Positions 42,282-50,236 of a stretch of 64,000 bases of DNA are shown piece by piece (position 1 is the first letter of the stretch; every line of letters begins with the position of its first letter). The notes beneath the pieces were generated by a model, which was not told where the DNA came from, searched no databases, and saw only the letters and a program-made list of their open reading frames with translations. The translations under genes and the position numbers were made by a program. Source of the DNA: Brevibacterium sp. (lineage in GTDB: Bacteria; Actinomycetota; Actinomycetes; Actinomycetales; Brevibacteriaceae); assembly GCF_031179145.1 (NCBI RefSeq), contig NZ_JAPSIB010000002.1:124001-188000 (forward strand). The letters run 5' to 3'.

Positions 42282-43976
42282 ATGCGTCGATCGATTCTCC
42301 TTGCCGTGGGGGCACGAGCCATCCGCACGCTGACGGCCGCGCGCTCGCACAGAGGCAGATACCCTGCCCGCGACCAGAATCGTGACTTCCTCGGTCCCGA
42401 ACCGCGTGGCAAGGAGGCCCGGAAGTGGCACATCCGGGACAAGCGCAAGCTGTCGAACCGGCTCCGCGAGTTCTTCCTCTACTCGCCGGCGCTGGGGCAC
42501 ACCGTCGGCGTCCGGGTGCTCCTGCCGGGCGTTCCGCAGGAGGTCAGCCCCGTCATCCATCTCTATCACGGCGGCGGCGACGACTTCCGGTCGTGGACGG
42601 ATTTCGGGGCGGCCGAAGAGCTCACCGACGATCTGCCCTACCTGGTCGTCATGCCCGAGGGCGGTGCCGGCACGTACTCGCGGTTGGCCGTCGGCGGCGG
42701 CGTCCACGACTGGCCGACCTTCCACACGGCCGAGATCCCGGAATTCCTGAAGAAGACGTACTCCGTGAGCTTCGAGCGCGAGGACCAGCTCCTCGCCGGC
42801 CTGTCGATGGGCGGCTACGGGGCCATGAAGTACGCCGCCTGGCATCCCGACCGCTTCGGTTCGGTCGCCGCATTCTCCTCCCCGCTCGATCCGCTGTCGG
42901 CCATTCCGGCGTTCGACATCATCGCCCTGCGCGAAGGGGCCAGAGCGATGACCTTGTTCGGCGATCCCGTCGCCGACCGCAGCGAGTGGATCGCCAATTC
43001 CCCCTACGGCCTCGCCGAGAACCTCCACGACGTCGACGTCTGGCTGAGTGCGGGTTCGGGAAGCATGTCGGAGACCAAGGATCGCGATCTCCTCGAGACG
43101 ATGGTCAATCAGCAGGGCGAGCGCTTCGCCGCCCGTTTGGGCGAGCTGGGCATCAAGCACTCGTGGTTCCCCCGCTCAAGCGGCCTCCACAACTGGACGG
43201 CATGGCAGCGCGAATTGGCGGCATGGCTGGGTGCGCTGGAGCGCCGCCGCAACTACGGCGCGTCCGTCCGCCGCCGAGGCGCGGGAGACTTCGACCGCCG
43301 AGGCGCGGGAGAAAGCGAACGCCGAGGTGCGGGAGACTTCGACCCCCGAGGCGCGGGAGAAGGCGGGCGCCGAGGCGACCGTTCGGACCGCGCGATCGCC
43401 GACGGTGGCGAGTTCTCCTATCTCACGGGCCATGCCCTGTTCGAGATCCACGGCTGGCGCGTCGAGATCTCCCGGCGCCGGGCCCAGATCGTGCGGTTCG
43501 GCGACGTCAGCCCCGCCGGCTTCTCCCTGACCGGGACCGGCAGCTTCCGAGTCCGCACCCCGGGGCTGTTCCGGCCGGGCATGAAGTACGACATCTCGGT
43601 CTCAGGACCCTTGGGACCCAACGAGTACTCTCAACGGGCCGACAAGAAGGGACGCCTGACCTTCACGGGCCGTCTCGCCGCTGCGATGCATGATCCCATC
43701 ATTCCCGGCAAGAGGACGAGGCATTTCTCGAGCGTGGGACAGGATGAGGTGACCACGGTGAGCATCGCCGCGACACAGGAGGAGACTGAGGCCGCATCGC
43801 TTGAGGACACGGAGCCCCTCGCCGGAGCCCCCAATGTTTCGAAACCGGCACACGCGGAGTCCGAAGCATGCCTCGACGGCGAATATAGTGAGAAAGGCCG
43901 CACGGCCCAGAACAGCTCCAGCAGCGGCTCCTCTCGATGGACCGAGGCTGACGAACCTTCGAGAGGTCAACCATGA
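42282..43976 (+). CDS. Putative esterase (alpha/beta hydrolase, antigen-85/EstA-like) with C-terminal extension
   Basis: 564 residues from ATG 42282. The catalytic domain (about 45-330) has LYHGGGDDFRSW (oxyanion), nucleophile Ser175 in AGLSMGGYGAMKYAAWHPDR and a late His in SSGLHNW. A 24-bp tandem repeat then encodes RRGAGDFD/RRGAGESE units as a hinge. A second, beta-rich region (about 370-480, with LFEIHGWRVEISRRRAQI) precedes a disordered acidic tail. I do not recognise the second domain. No clear signal peptide is seen despite the resemblance to secreted mycolyl-type esterases. The stop overlaps the lipoprotein start as ATGA, suggesting a joint envelope role. Confidence 0.82.
   Translation: MRRSILLAVGARAIRTLTAARSHRGRYPARDQNRDFLGPEPRGKEARKWHIRDKRKLSNRLREFFLYSPALGHTVGVRVLLPGVPQEVSPVIHLYHGGGDDFRSWTDFGAAEELTDDLPYLVVMPEGGAGTYSRLAVGGGVHDWPTFHTAEIPEFLKKTYSVSFEREDQLLAGLSMGGYGAMKYAAWHPDRFGSVAAFSSPLDPLSAIPAFDIIALREGARAMTLFGDPVADRSEWIANSPYGLAENLHDVDVWLSAGSGSMSETKDRDLLETMVNQQGERFAARLGELGIKHSWFPRSSGLHNWTAWQRELAAWLGALERRRNYGASVRRRGAGDFDRRGAGESERRGAGDFDPRGAGEGGRRGDRSDRAIADGGEFSYLTGHALFEIHGWRVEISRRRAQIVRFGDVSPAGFSLTGTGSFRVRTPGLFRPGMKYDISVSGPLGPNEYSQRADKKGRLTFTGRLAAAMHDPIIPGKRTRHFSSVGQDEVTTVSIAATQEETEAASLEDTEPLAGAPNVSKPAHAESEACLDGEYSEKGRTAQNSSSSGSSRWTEADEPSRGQP
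43272..43367. repeat. In-frame 24-bp tandem repeat in the esterase gene (4 copies)
   Basis: Units start at 43272, 43296, 43320 and 43344. Each begins CGCCGAGGYGCGGGAGA (the fourth starts CCCCGAGG) and encodes RRGAGxxx or PRGAGxxx. The array links the catalytic domain to the second domain. Confidence 0.9.
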
Positions 43977-44689
43977 AACGCGCACTCCCAGTCTTCGCCC
44001 TAGTCGTCGGCTTGGCCCTGACCGGCTGCTCCGGCAACGATTCCAAGCCCGCCGAATCGGGCGACAAGACCGAGGCCGGCACCTCCACCTCGGCGGCTCC
44101 GCAGGCTTCGCAGTTGAGCAAGGAACAGCTCACCACGGTCATCGAATCGACGAAGGTCGACGGCAAGACTTTCAAAGCAATGGATGCCGCCGCGGGCGGC
44201 GATGCTGCCAACACTGCGATGAAGGCCCTCGAGAGCGCCGAATTCTCCCCCGCCGAGTGCAAGGATCTGTCCTTGGCCGCCCTCAACGTCTCCCAGCAGA
44301 GCGGCGGCACCACCGTCACCGGCGTCGCAACCGACAACACGCTGAGCGTGGGACTGTCGAGCTTCGCCGACGAGGACGCGGCGGCCAAACAGCTGTCGAC
44401 GGCGAGCAAGATCACCGAGAAGTGCGGCGAGGTCACCGTGAAAGCCAGCGGAATGGAGATGACCATGACCTCCGAGACTTTCGACGCCACTGTCGACGGA
44501 GCCGACGAGAGCGTCGGTGTCCGGGCCTCGATGGAGGCCGGCGGTCAGCCCGCCTTCACGACGGAGACAGTGACCAGCAGGACCGGGAACAATCTCGTCT
44601 CCGCCGTCAACCTGGCGCCCGAAGGAAAAGAGGAGGCAGCCGTGACCACTGCGCAGTCCTTCCTCGAAGCACTCAAGAACGCCGGCTGA
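43973..44689 (+). CDS. Secreted lipoprotein of unknown function
   Basis: 238 residues. A lipoprotein signal ends at the lipobox LTGC (about residue 20) and is followed by a Ser/Thr/Glu-rich spacer. The folded part (about 45-235) contains ALNVSQQSGGTTVTGVATDN, a paired Cys (SAEFSPAECKDL and ITEKCGEV) and a final AQSFLEALKNAG. The layout recalls mycobacterial sensor-type or LpqH-like lipoproteins, but I cannot assign a family. It overlaps the esterase gene by 4 nt. Its stop codon lies at the end of the first unit of an 18-bp tandem repeat. Confidence 0.82.
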   Translation: MKRALPVFALVVGLALTGCSGNDSKPAESGDKTEAGTSTSAAPQASQLSKEQLTTVIESTKVDGKTFKAMDAAAGGDAANTAMKALESAEFSPAECKDLSLAALNVSQQSGGTTVTGVATDNTLSVGLSSFADEDAAAKQLSTASKITEKCGEVTVKASGMEMTMTSETFDATVDGADESVGVRASMEAGGQPAFTTETVTSRTGNNLVSAVNLAPEGKEEAAVTTAQSFLEALKNAG

Positions 44690-44761
44690 CTCAAGAACGC
44701 CGGCTGACTCAGGAACGCCGGCTGACTCAAGAACGCCGGCTGACTCAGGAACGCCGGCTGA
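44672..44761. repeat. 18-bp tandem repeat that repeats the stop codon of the lipoprotein gene (5 copies)
   Basis: Units 44672-44689, 44690-44707, 44708-44725, 44726-44743 and 44744-44761 read CTCARGAACGCCGGCTGA; a diverged sixth follows. Unit 1 encodes LKNAG-stop, the true end of the lipoprotein. Since 18 is a multiple of three, four more in-frame stops follow at 18-nt intervals. It fills the convergent gap before menC. Confidence 0.95.
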
Positions 44762-44782
44762 CTCAGGACCGTCGGACCACGG

Positions 44783-45886
44783 TCATGACCGCCGGCTGAG
44801 CAGGTGCGTCCAGCACTCCTGCAGCCGGCTCGACCACCAATCGCGGCGTCCCGGATCCACCGCCATCGTCTCCAGGCGGTCGGGGTCCGGGACGATTCGC
44901 GTGACGGGGATGCGGCCGTCCCGCGGATTGAGTCCACCCGCCGTGACATCCTCGGCGAACAGTCGGGCCGTCCCCAGCCCACATGCCGGCGAATCCCCGA
45001 GCAGCTCCCGGCTGCGTTCCGTCACCGGCAGGGTCGCCGCCAGCTTCGCTCCCGCCGCCAGGCCCACCGAGGACTCGAGTGCCGAGGACACGACTGCAGG
45101 CAGACCACAGGCCTCGACGACCGAGCGGGCGGTTGCGATTCCTCCGAGAGGCTGCACTTTGACCACGATCACCTCGGCAGCGCCCAGCTGCGCCACACGC
45201 AGAGGGTCCTCTGCCTTGCGGATCGATTCGTCCGCGGCGAGGACGATGGGGATCTCCTGTGCGGACAGAGTGGCCCGCAGTCGAGCCATGTCCTCGACCG
45301 CGGCCACCGGCTGTTCGAAGTACTGCAGGCCGAACCCGGCGAATGCCTCGCACGCCCGTTCCGCCTCGGTGAGCGAGTAGCCGGCATTGGCGTCGAGGCG
45401 CAGCGTCGTCGTCGGGAACAGGCGCCGGAACTCCCGCAGGCGGTCCAGGTCCTCCGGCAGGGAGTCTATGCCATGTTCGGCGACTTTGGCTTTGACCGTC
45501 CCGACCGAGCCGTATCGGTCGAGGATCTGCTCGACGTCGGCGACCAGACAGGCAGGCAGGGTGGCGTTGACCTCGATGCTGTTCGAGGTGTGAGGCCGGG
45601 CCGAGGTGCGATCCTCGAGCGGCGGGGCCGAGCCACCATCGGACGGCGGGGCCGCGTCCGAGTCCCCCGGCAGGAGTCCCGCGAATTCGAGTGCCGCGTG
45701 CAGCCACCGGGAGGCTTCGGGCGCCCTGTACTCGGTGAACGGTGAGAACTCCGCCCATCCGTCGGGGCCTTCGAACAGCAGCACCTCACGCTCGGTGGTT
45801 CCACGGAATCGGGTCACCATCGGCAGTCGGAGGACATGGAAGCGGGGCAGCAGATCGGTGATGTGCGTGGGCAGACTCTCGGCCAT
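44783..45886 (-). CDS. menC: o-Succinylbenzoate synthase
   Basis: 367 residues of the enolase superfamily. Catalytic KxK in VKAKVAEHG, metal ligands in LRLDANAGYSL, FEQPVAAVEDMARL and ADESIRKAEDP, the second Lys in VIVVKVQPLGGIATA and the SSALESSVGLAAG motif. An insert near 70-100 is Asp/Ser/Pro-rich and absent in typical MenC. It dehydrates SHCHC to o-succinylbenzoate. The ATG at 45886 has no ribosome site; TAGGGT lies 6 nt upstream, so the transcript appears leaderless. It is divergent from menB. Confidence 0.93.
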   Translation of the reverse strand: MAESLPTHITDLLPRFHVLRLPMVTRFRGTTEREVLLFEGPDGWAEFSPFTEYRAPEASRWLHAALEFAGLLPGDSDAAPPSDGGSAPPLEDRTSARPHTSNSIEVNATLPACLVADVEQILDRYGSVGTVKAKVAEHGIDSLPEDLDRLREFRRLFPTTTLRLDANAGYSLTEAERACEAFAGFGLQYFEQPVAAVEDMARLRATLSAQEIPIVLAADESIRKAEDPLRVAQLGAAEVIVVKVQPLGGIATARSVVEACGLPAVVSSALESSVGLAAGAKLAATLPVTERSRELLGDSPACGLGTARLFAEDVTAGGLNPRDGRIPVTRIVPDPDRLETMAVDPGRRDWWSSRLQECWTHLLSRRS

Positions 45887-45892
45887 GGCCCC

Positions 45893-45923
45893 ACCCTATC
45901 GGCTCGGGGCCAGGCGATAGGCT
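45893..45923. promoter_or_regulatory. Overlapping divergent leaderless promoters of menC and menB
   Basis: In the 43-bp gap, the menC -10 TAGGGT (complement of 45893-45898) ends 6 nt before its ATG, and the menB -10 TAGGCT (45918-45923) ends 6 nt before ATG 45930. With 17-bp spacing, each -10 falls where the -35 of the other promoter should be, so both cannot be occupied by polymerase at once. Confidence 0.5.
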
Positions 45924-45929
45924 GGAGCA

Positions 45930-46847
45930 ATGACGGTTTCAGACATCTTCGACCCGACCCTGTGGCGCGAAGTCTCCGGCTTCGACTTCACCGACATCAC
46001 CTACCACCGCGCGGTCAATCCCGACGGCAGCGACCTCGGCTGCGTCCGCATCGCCTTCGACCGTCCGGAGGTGCGCAACGCCTTCCGCCCGCACACAGTC
46101 GACGAGCTCTACCGCGCTCTCGACCACGCCCGCCAGACCTCCGACGTCGGGACCGTGCTGCTGACCGGCAACGGTCCCAGCGAGCGCGACGGCGGCTGGG
46201 CGTTCTGCTCCGGCGGCGACCAGCGCATCCGCGGCCGCTCCGGCTACCAGTACGCCAGCGGTGAGACCCGCGAATCCGTCGATCCCGCCCGCGCCGGTCG
46301 CCTCCACATCCTCGAGGTCCAGCGCCTCATCCGCACCATGCCGAAGGTCGTCATCGCGGTCGTCCCCGGTTGGGCGGCCGGCGGTGGGCACAGTCTCCAT
46401 GTCGTCTGCGACATGACCATCGCCTCCCGTCAGCACGCGAAGTTCAAGCAGACCGACGCCGATGTCGGCTCCTACGATGCCGGCTACGGCTCCGCGTACC
46501 TCGCCAAGCTCGTCGGGCAGAAGAGGGCCCGTGAGATCTTCTTCCTCGGCCGCACCTACTCCGCACAGGAGATGGCGGACATGGGTGCCGTCAACGAGGT
46601 CGTCGACCACGAACAGCTCGAGACCGCGGCACTGACCATGGCGCGGGAGATCCTCGGCAAGTCCCCCAACGCACAGCGCATGCTCAAGTTCGCGTTCAAC
46701 CTCGTCGACGACGGACTGATGGGCCAGCAGGTCTTCGCCGGGGAGGCGACCCGCCTGGGCTACATGACCGACGAGGCGGTCGAGGGCCGCGACGCCTTCC
46801 TCGAGAAGCGCGACCCCGACTGGTCCCCCTTCCCCTGGTACTACTGA
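45930..46847 (+). CDS. menB: 1,4-Dihydroxy-2-naphthoyl-CoA synthase
   Basis: 305 residues of the crotonase family. FDRPEVRNAFRPHTVDEL, the oxyanion-hole loop WAFCSGGDQRIRG, VVPGWAAGGGHSLHVVCDM and the MenB-specific DADVGSYDAGYGSAYLAKLV are present, as is the C-terminal DAFLEKRDPDWSPFPWYY. It closes the second ring of the naphthoquinone from o-succinylbenzoyl-CoA. menE follows 19 nt later. Confidence 0.96.
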   Translation: MTVSDIFDPTLWREVSGFDFTDITYHRAVNPDGSDLGCVRIAFDRPEVRNAFRPHTVDELYRALDHARQTSDVGTVLLTGNGPSERDGGWAFCSGGDQRIRGRSGYQYASGETRESVDPARAGRLHILEVQRLIRTMPKVVIAVVPGWAAGGGHSLHVVCDMTIASRQHAKFKQTDADVGSYDAGYGSAYLAKLVGQKRAREIFFLGRTYSAQEMADMGAVNEVVDHEQLETAALTMAREILGKSPNAQRMLKFAFNLVDDGLMGQQVFAGEATRLGYMTDEAVEGRDAFLEKRDPDWSPFPWYY

Positions 46848-46866
46848 CCAGCAGTTCACTGACCCC

Positions 46867-48123
46867 ATGCCCCACCACAGCATCGACCCGACGGACCTGC
46901 CGAACGCCATCGACCGTGCGCTGGACGGCCGGTCGATCCTCGTCCTCCCCCGCACCCGCGAGGGCGCGATCGCCGAGGTGGACTCCCATACGTTCGCAGG
47001 CGAGCATCCGCCCGCGCTCATCCTCCGCACTTCCGGGTCGACCGGGGCGCCCAAAGCCGTCGCCCTGTCCGCAAAAGCCCTGACCACCTCGGCACGGGCG
47101 ACGGAGAGATTCCTCTCCGGCCCAGGAGTCTGGTACCTGACCCTGCCGGTCAACCACATCGCGGGGTTCCAGGTCGAATTCCGCGCCCACCTTGCCGGAC
47201 GCGCACCCATCCGCACCACCTCGGCGAGGTTCACGGCGGCGACCTTCACCGCCGACGTCGAGCAGCTCCTCGACTGGGCTCGGGACAGTGCCGGCCCCAG
47301 CTACACCTCGCTCGTCCCGACCCAGCTGCACCGCGTACTCGACGACCCGCGGGCGACGCGGGCGGCCGCCGGCATCGATGCGATCCTCCTCGGCGGATCC
47401 GCAGTGCCGCCGGCGCTCCTCGACCGGGCCGAGGAAGCGGGACTGCGGATCGTGCGCACCTACGGGATGAGCGAGACCGCCGGCGGCTGCGTCTACGACG
47501 GGGTCCCCTTCGACGGGGTCGACGTCACGATCACCGAGGCGGGCACGATCGACCTGCGCGGCGACGTCGTCGCGGACTCCTATGTCGAGTTCACCGACGA
47601 CGGCCTCATCCGACCGGTCGCCTCCTCGGACCTGACCGTCGAGGACGGTGTCCGAACGATGCACACCAGCGACCTCGGCCGCCTCGACGTCGGCGTGCTC
47701 AGCGTGCTCGGCCGCGCCGACGACATCATCGTCTCCGGCGGCACCAACGTCTCCCCGCATGCCCTGGAGACTGAGCTGCTGAGATCGTGGCAGAACCATG
47801 CCATCGCCGAGGTGCTCGTCACCTCGGTGCCCGACGACGAGTGGGGGCAGCGGGTCGTCGCCCTCGTCCGACTCGCCGCGGAAGCCGCTGAGAGTGTCGC
47901 GGAAGCCGCAGGTCTGCCGCGGGACCCGCGGTCCCGGGCCAGGCATCTCAATGCGTTCGCGACCCGCTCCCAGGGTCAGTTCCTGCCGCATCTCGTGTTC
48001 GTGGTGCCCGAGATCCCCCTCCGCTCGATCGGCAAGCCCGACCGTCGGGCGGCAGCGGTTCTGGCTGCGAACGAGGCGGCCGAGCTGTCGAATACCGTTG
48101 ACGATGATCCATCTGTACTATGA
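46867..48123 (+). CDS. menE: o-Succinylbenzoate-CoA ligase
   Basis: 418 residues, a short ANL-family ligase. P-loop LRTSGSTGAPKAVALS, adenylate motif RTYGMSETAGGCVYDG, hinge Asp region LGRADDIIVSGGTNVSPHA and the catalytic Lys in IPLRSIGKPDRR. It activates o-succinylbenzoate with ATP and CoA, feeding MenB. The N-terminal domain is shorter than in most acyl-CoA ligases, as is usual for actinobacterial MenE. It lies between menB and menA on the same strand. Confidence 0.94.
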   Translation: MPHHSIDPTDLPNAIDRALDGRSILVLPRTREGAIAEVDSHTFAGEHPPALILRTSGSTGAPKAVALSAKALTTSARATERFLSGPGVWYLTLPVNHIAGFQVEFRAHLAGRAPIRTTSARFTAATFTADVEQLLDWARDSAGPSYTSLVPTQLHRVLDDPRATRAAAGIDAILLGGSAVPPALLDRAEEAGLRIVRTYGMSETAGGCVYDGVPFDGVDVTITEAGTIDLRGDVVADSYVEFTDDGLIRPVASSDLTVEDGVRTMHTSDLGRLDVGVLSVLGRADDIIVSGGTNVSPHALETELLRSWQNHAIAEVLVTSVPDDEWGQRVVALVRLAAEAAESVAEAAGLPRDPRSRARHLNAFATRSQGQFLPHLVFVVPEIPLRSIGKPDRRAAAVLAANEAAELSNTVDDDPSVL

Positions 48124-48159
48124 GACGGTTCTCTTCGTCCAAGGAAGGCCTCGACACCC

Positions 48160-49092
48160 ATGGCCAGTGCTGCGCAATGGCTCTCCGGAGCCCGTCTTCG
48201 TACCTTGCCGTTGGCGATCGCTCCCGTCCTCATCGGCACCGGGGCGGCGATCGGAAGCGTCGGCGGACTCTCGGCCTTCATCATCGGGGACTTCACGAAG
48301 AACGGCCACACGCACTCACTCGGCCTGATCCTGTTCAAGGCCCTGCTGGCGCTCATCGTCTCGCTCAGCCTGCAGATCGGGTCGAACTTCGCCAATGACT
48401 ACTCCGACGGCATCCGAGGCACGGATGACGAGCGCGTCGGCCCGCTACGCCTGACCGCCTCAGGTCTGGCGGAACCGGCCGCGGTCAAGAAGGCGGCATT
48501 CATCTTCTTCGGCATCGCCGGTGTCGCCGGTCTCGCCCTGGTCATCCTCTCTCAGGCCTGGTGGTTCCTGGCCGTGGGAGCGGCAGCCGTCGCCGCGGCC
48601 TGGTTCTACACGGGTGGGAAGAAGCCCTACGGGTACATGGGCCTGGGTGAGGTCTTCGTGTTCATCTTCTTCGGCCTCGTCGCCACCCTCGGCACCATGT
48701 GGATGCAGGTCGGAAACCTCAGCCTGAGCGGATGGGCCGGGGCCGTGGCGATCGGCTGCCTCGCCTCGGCGGTGCTCATGGTCAACAACCTCCGCGACAT
48801 TCCCACGGACGTCGAGGCCAACAAGATCACCCTGGCGGTGCGGATGGGCGACGAGGGCGCCCGCACCGCCTATGCGGCCCTCGTGCTCGTCCCGTTCGCC
48901 CTGCTGGCCCTGGCGATCATCGACGGGCACCCTGCGGCCGCCTTGGCGGTCCTTGCCCTCGTGCTCGCCCTGTCCCCGCTGAAGATCGTACTGCGGGGAA
49001 CAACCGGGCCGGGCCTGATTCCGCCGATCAAGTCGACAGGGCTGACAGCCCTGTGCTTCGCGGCCCTGCTGGGCCTGGGCCTCTCGCTCTGA
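48160..49092 (+). CDS. menA: 1,4-Dihydroxy-2-naphthoate polyprenyltransferase
   Basis: 310 residues, UbiA superfamily, about eight spans. First Asp-rich motif NFANDYSDGIRGTDDERVGP, second NNLRDIPTDVEANKITLAVR. It attaches the prenyl chain made by the synthase at 33888-34943 to DHNA, releasing CO2. GGAAGG lies upstream of the ATG. Last gene of the menB-menE-menA run, followed by two small hairpins. Confidence 0.95.
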   Translation: MASAAQWLSGARLRTLPLAIAPVLIGTGAAIGSVGGLSAFIIGDFTKNGHTHSLGLILFKALLALIVSLSLQIGSNFANDYSDGIRGTDDERVGPLRLTASGLAEPAAVKKAAFIFFGIAGVAGLALVILSQAWWFLAVGAAAVAAAWFYTGGKKPYGYMGLGEVFVFIFFGLVATLGTMWMQVGNLSLSGWAGAVAIGCLASAVLMVNNLRDIPTDVEANKITLAVRMGDEGARTAYAALVLVPFALLALAIIDGHPAAALAVLALVLALSPLKIVLRGTTGPGLIPPIKSTGLTALCFAALLGLGLSL

Positions 49093-49093
49093 G

Positions 49094-49145
49094 CAGACTG
49101 TGTGTTCGCAGTCTGACCGGGCACTGTCCTCCGCGCTCCGAGGAC
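49094..49145. terminator. Two hairpins in the convergent gap after menA
   Basis: CAGACTG-N8-CAGTCTG at 49094-49115 begins 2 nt after the menA stop. GTCCTC-N8-GAGGAC lies at 49126-49145. The stems are 7 and 6 bp and lack T-runs. They sit between menA and the convergent DUF4229 gene. Confidence 0.5.
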
Positions 49146-49171
49146 GAGGGGCTGTCGCTGAGCCGGGAGCG

Positions 49172-49438
49172 TCAGAGGCCGTTGTCGACGATGCGGTCCT
49201 CGGTCGCCTCGTCGGTGGATTTCGGCTTCTTCGCTTGAGCCCGCCGGGTCAGGCGGCCCTCGATGTCGGCGGCGACCTGTGCTCGCATGCGGCCCAGGAA
49301 CAGGTAGCTCAGCAGCGCCCCGATCAGGATGGCGGCGACGGCCATGACGAGGGTGAATCCGAGGAATGGGAACAGAATCAGGCCGACGGCGACGATGATG
49401 CCGAGCCGGGCCAGGGTGTAGATCCAGAAGCTGCGCAT
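49172..49438 (-). CDS. DUF4229-type small membrane protein
   Basis: 88 residues with two membrane spans (VGLILFPFLGFTLVMAVAAI and neighbours), starting MRSFWIYTLARLG, and a charged C-terminal tail (GRMRAQVAADIEGRLTRRAQ). This pattern fits actinobacterial DUF4229 proteins of unknown function, often found near menA and ccs genes. I choose ATG 49438 because TAAAAT lies 7 nt upstream, implying a leaderless start; a longer frame to 49465 is possible. Confidence 0.75.
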   Translation of the reverse strand: MRSFWIYTLARLGIIVAVGLILFPFLGFTLVMAVAAILIGALLSYLFLGRMRAQVAADIEGRLTRRAQAKKPKSTDEATEDRIVDNGL

Positions 49439-49445
49439 TGAATAC

Positions 49446-49451
49446 ATTTTA
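49446..49451 (-). promoter_or_regulatory. -10 box (TAAAAT) for the DUF4229 gene
   Basis: On the minus strand TAAAAT is followed by 7 nt and then the ATG at 49438. This is a near-consensus leaderless promoter. Confidence 0.5.
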
Positions 49452-49511
49452 GCCGCTCGGTACAAGGGGTATTCCCATGGGATGGCTGAGTTCCTGCTCA
49501 GGTTCGTCGAC

Positions 49512-49517
49512 TATCCT
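49512..49517 (+). promoter_or_regulatory. -10 box (TATCCT) for the PLDc_N gene
   Basis: TATCCT ends 6 nt before ATG 49524 and supports that start over the ATG at 49482. Confidence 0.4.
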
Positions 49518-49523
49518 GGATGC

Positions 49524-49967
49524 ATGGCTCGACTACTCATCGCCGGGATCGTCTTGGCTGCGGCGATCACCCTGTACGGACTGTTCGACTGTCTGTTGCG
49601 CGACCGTGGCTTGGTGCGAGTCCTGCCCAAACCCGTTTGGGCCCTCATCATCCTTCTCATCCCGCTGCTGGGCTTCGGCCTCTGGTACGTGTTCGGCCGC
49701 GGAACCGAAGACAAGCCCACCACGCCCCCGCGCTCGGGCCCCACAGCTCCCGACGACGACCCGGACTACCTGCGCAAGGTCGCCCGTGATGTCCAGTTCG
49801 GCAAGCACGTCCCGCGCACGCCCGAACCCGAGGACACGGCCAACACCGACGAGTCCGAGACGACCGAGAAGAACGAGTCGCAGGGTGAGGACAGCACCAC
49901 CGACGACGGGCCGGACGAGCACGGCTCGGAAGGAACCAAGGGCGAGGGCCGCGGCCAGGCAGGCTGA
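49524..49967 (+). CDS. PLD nuclease N-terminal (PLDc_N) domain small membrane protein
   Basis: About 147 residues. Two spans (LLIAGIVLAAAITLYGLFDC and PVWALIILLIPLLGFGLWYV) match the PLDc_N module, which occurs in phospholipase-D-like cardiolipin synthases and as stand-alone membrane proteins. The remaining 85 residues are acidic and disordered (DESETTEKNESQGEDSTTDD). No catalytic HKD domain is present. ATG 49524 is preferred, with a possible start at 49482. Function unknown. Confidence 0.8.
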   Translation: MARLLIAGIVLAAAITLYGLFDCLLRDRGLVRVLPKPVWALIILLIPLLGFGLWYVFGRGTEDKPTTPPRSGPTAPDDDPDYLRKVARDVQFGKHVPRTPEPEDTANTDESETTEKNESQGEDSTTDDGPDEHGSEGTKGEGRGQAG

Positions 49968-50027
49968 CGGTTTCGTTTCCCCACTCCTCAGAGAGTCTGC
50001 ATGGGCAGCGCTTCTGCATAGGCAGCA

Positions 50028-50085
50028 CACACAGCTGAGCGCTATTCACATCATTGCAATGGTGTGAATAGCGCTCAGTTGTGTG
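50028..50085. repeat. 58-nt nearly perfect loopless palindrome
   Basis: Centred on TTGCAA (50054-50059), all 29 base pairs from 50028 to 50085 are Watson-Crick except two G-T pairs. The core is CTGAGCGCTATTCACA and its complement. It lies 60 nt after the PLDc_N stop and 151 nt from the convergent resC stop. A bidirectional terminator or a mobile palindrome are both possible; there is no T-run. Confidence 0.9.
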
Positions 50086-50236
50086 CCGTGCGAGAGTCAG
50101 CAGCCAGGGGCTGCAGCGGGCCAGCGGGACGCCGGTCAGCGAGCCGCCAGCCAGCGGGCGACATCAGGCCAGCGGGGCCGCCGAGGCGGGCGTGCGAGTC
50201 GCGCAGGGCCGCCCACGCCACCCACACTGTCGCCCG

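Noticed and set aside
50041..50072. TTCACA...TGTGAA core of the palindrome read as a Crp or Rex site
   Set aside because: Crp needs TGTGA-N6-TCACA in the opposite order, and the spacing does not suit Rex; it also lies between convergent genes, not at a promoter.
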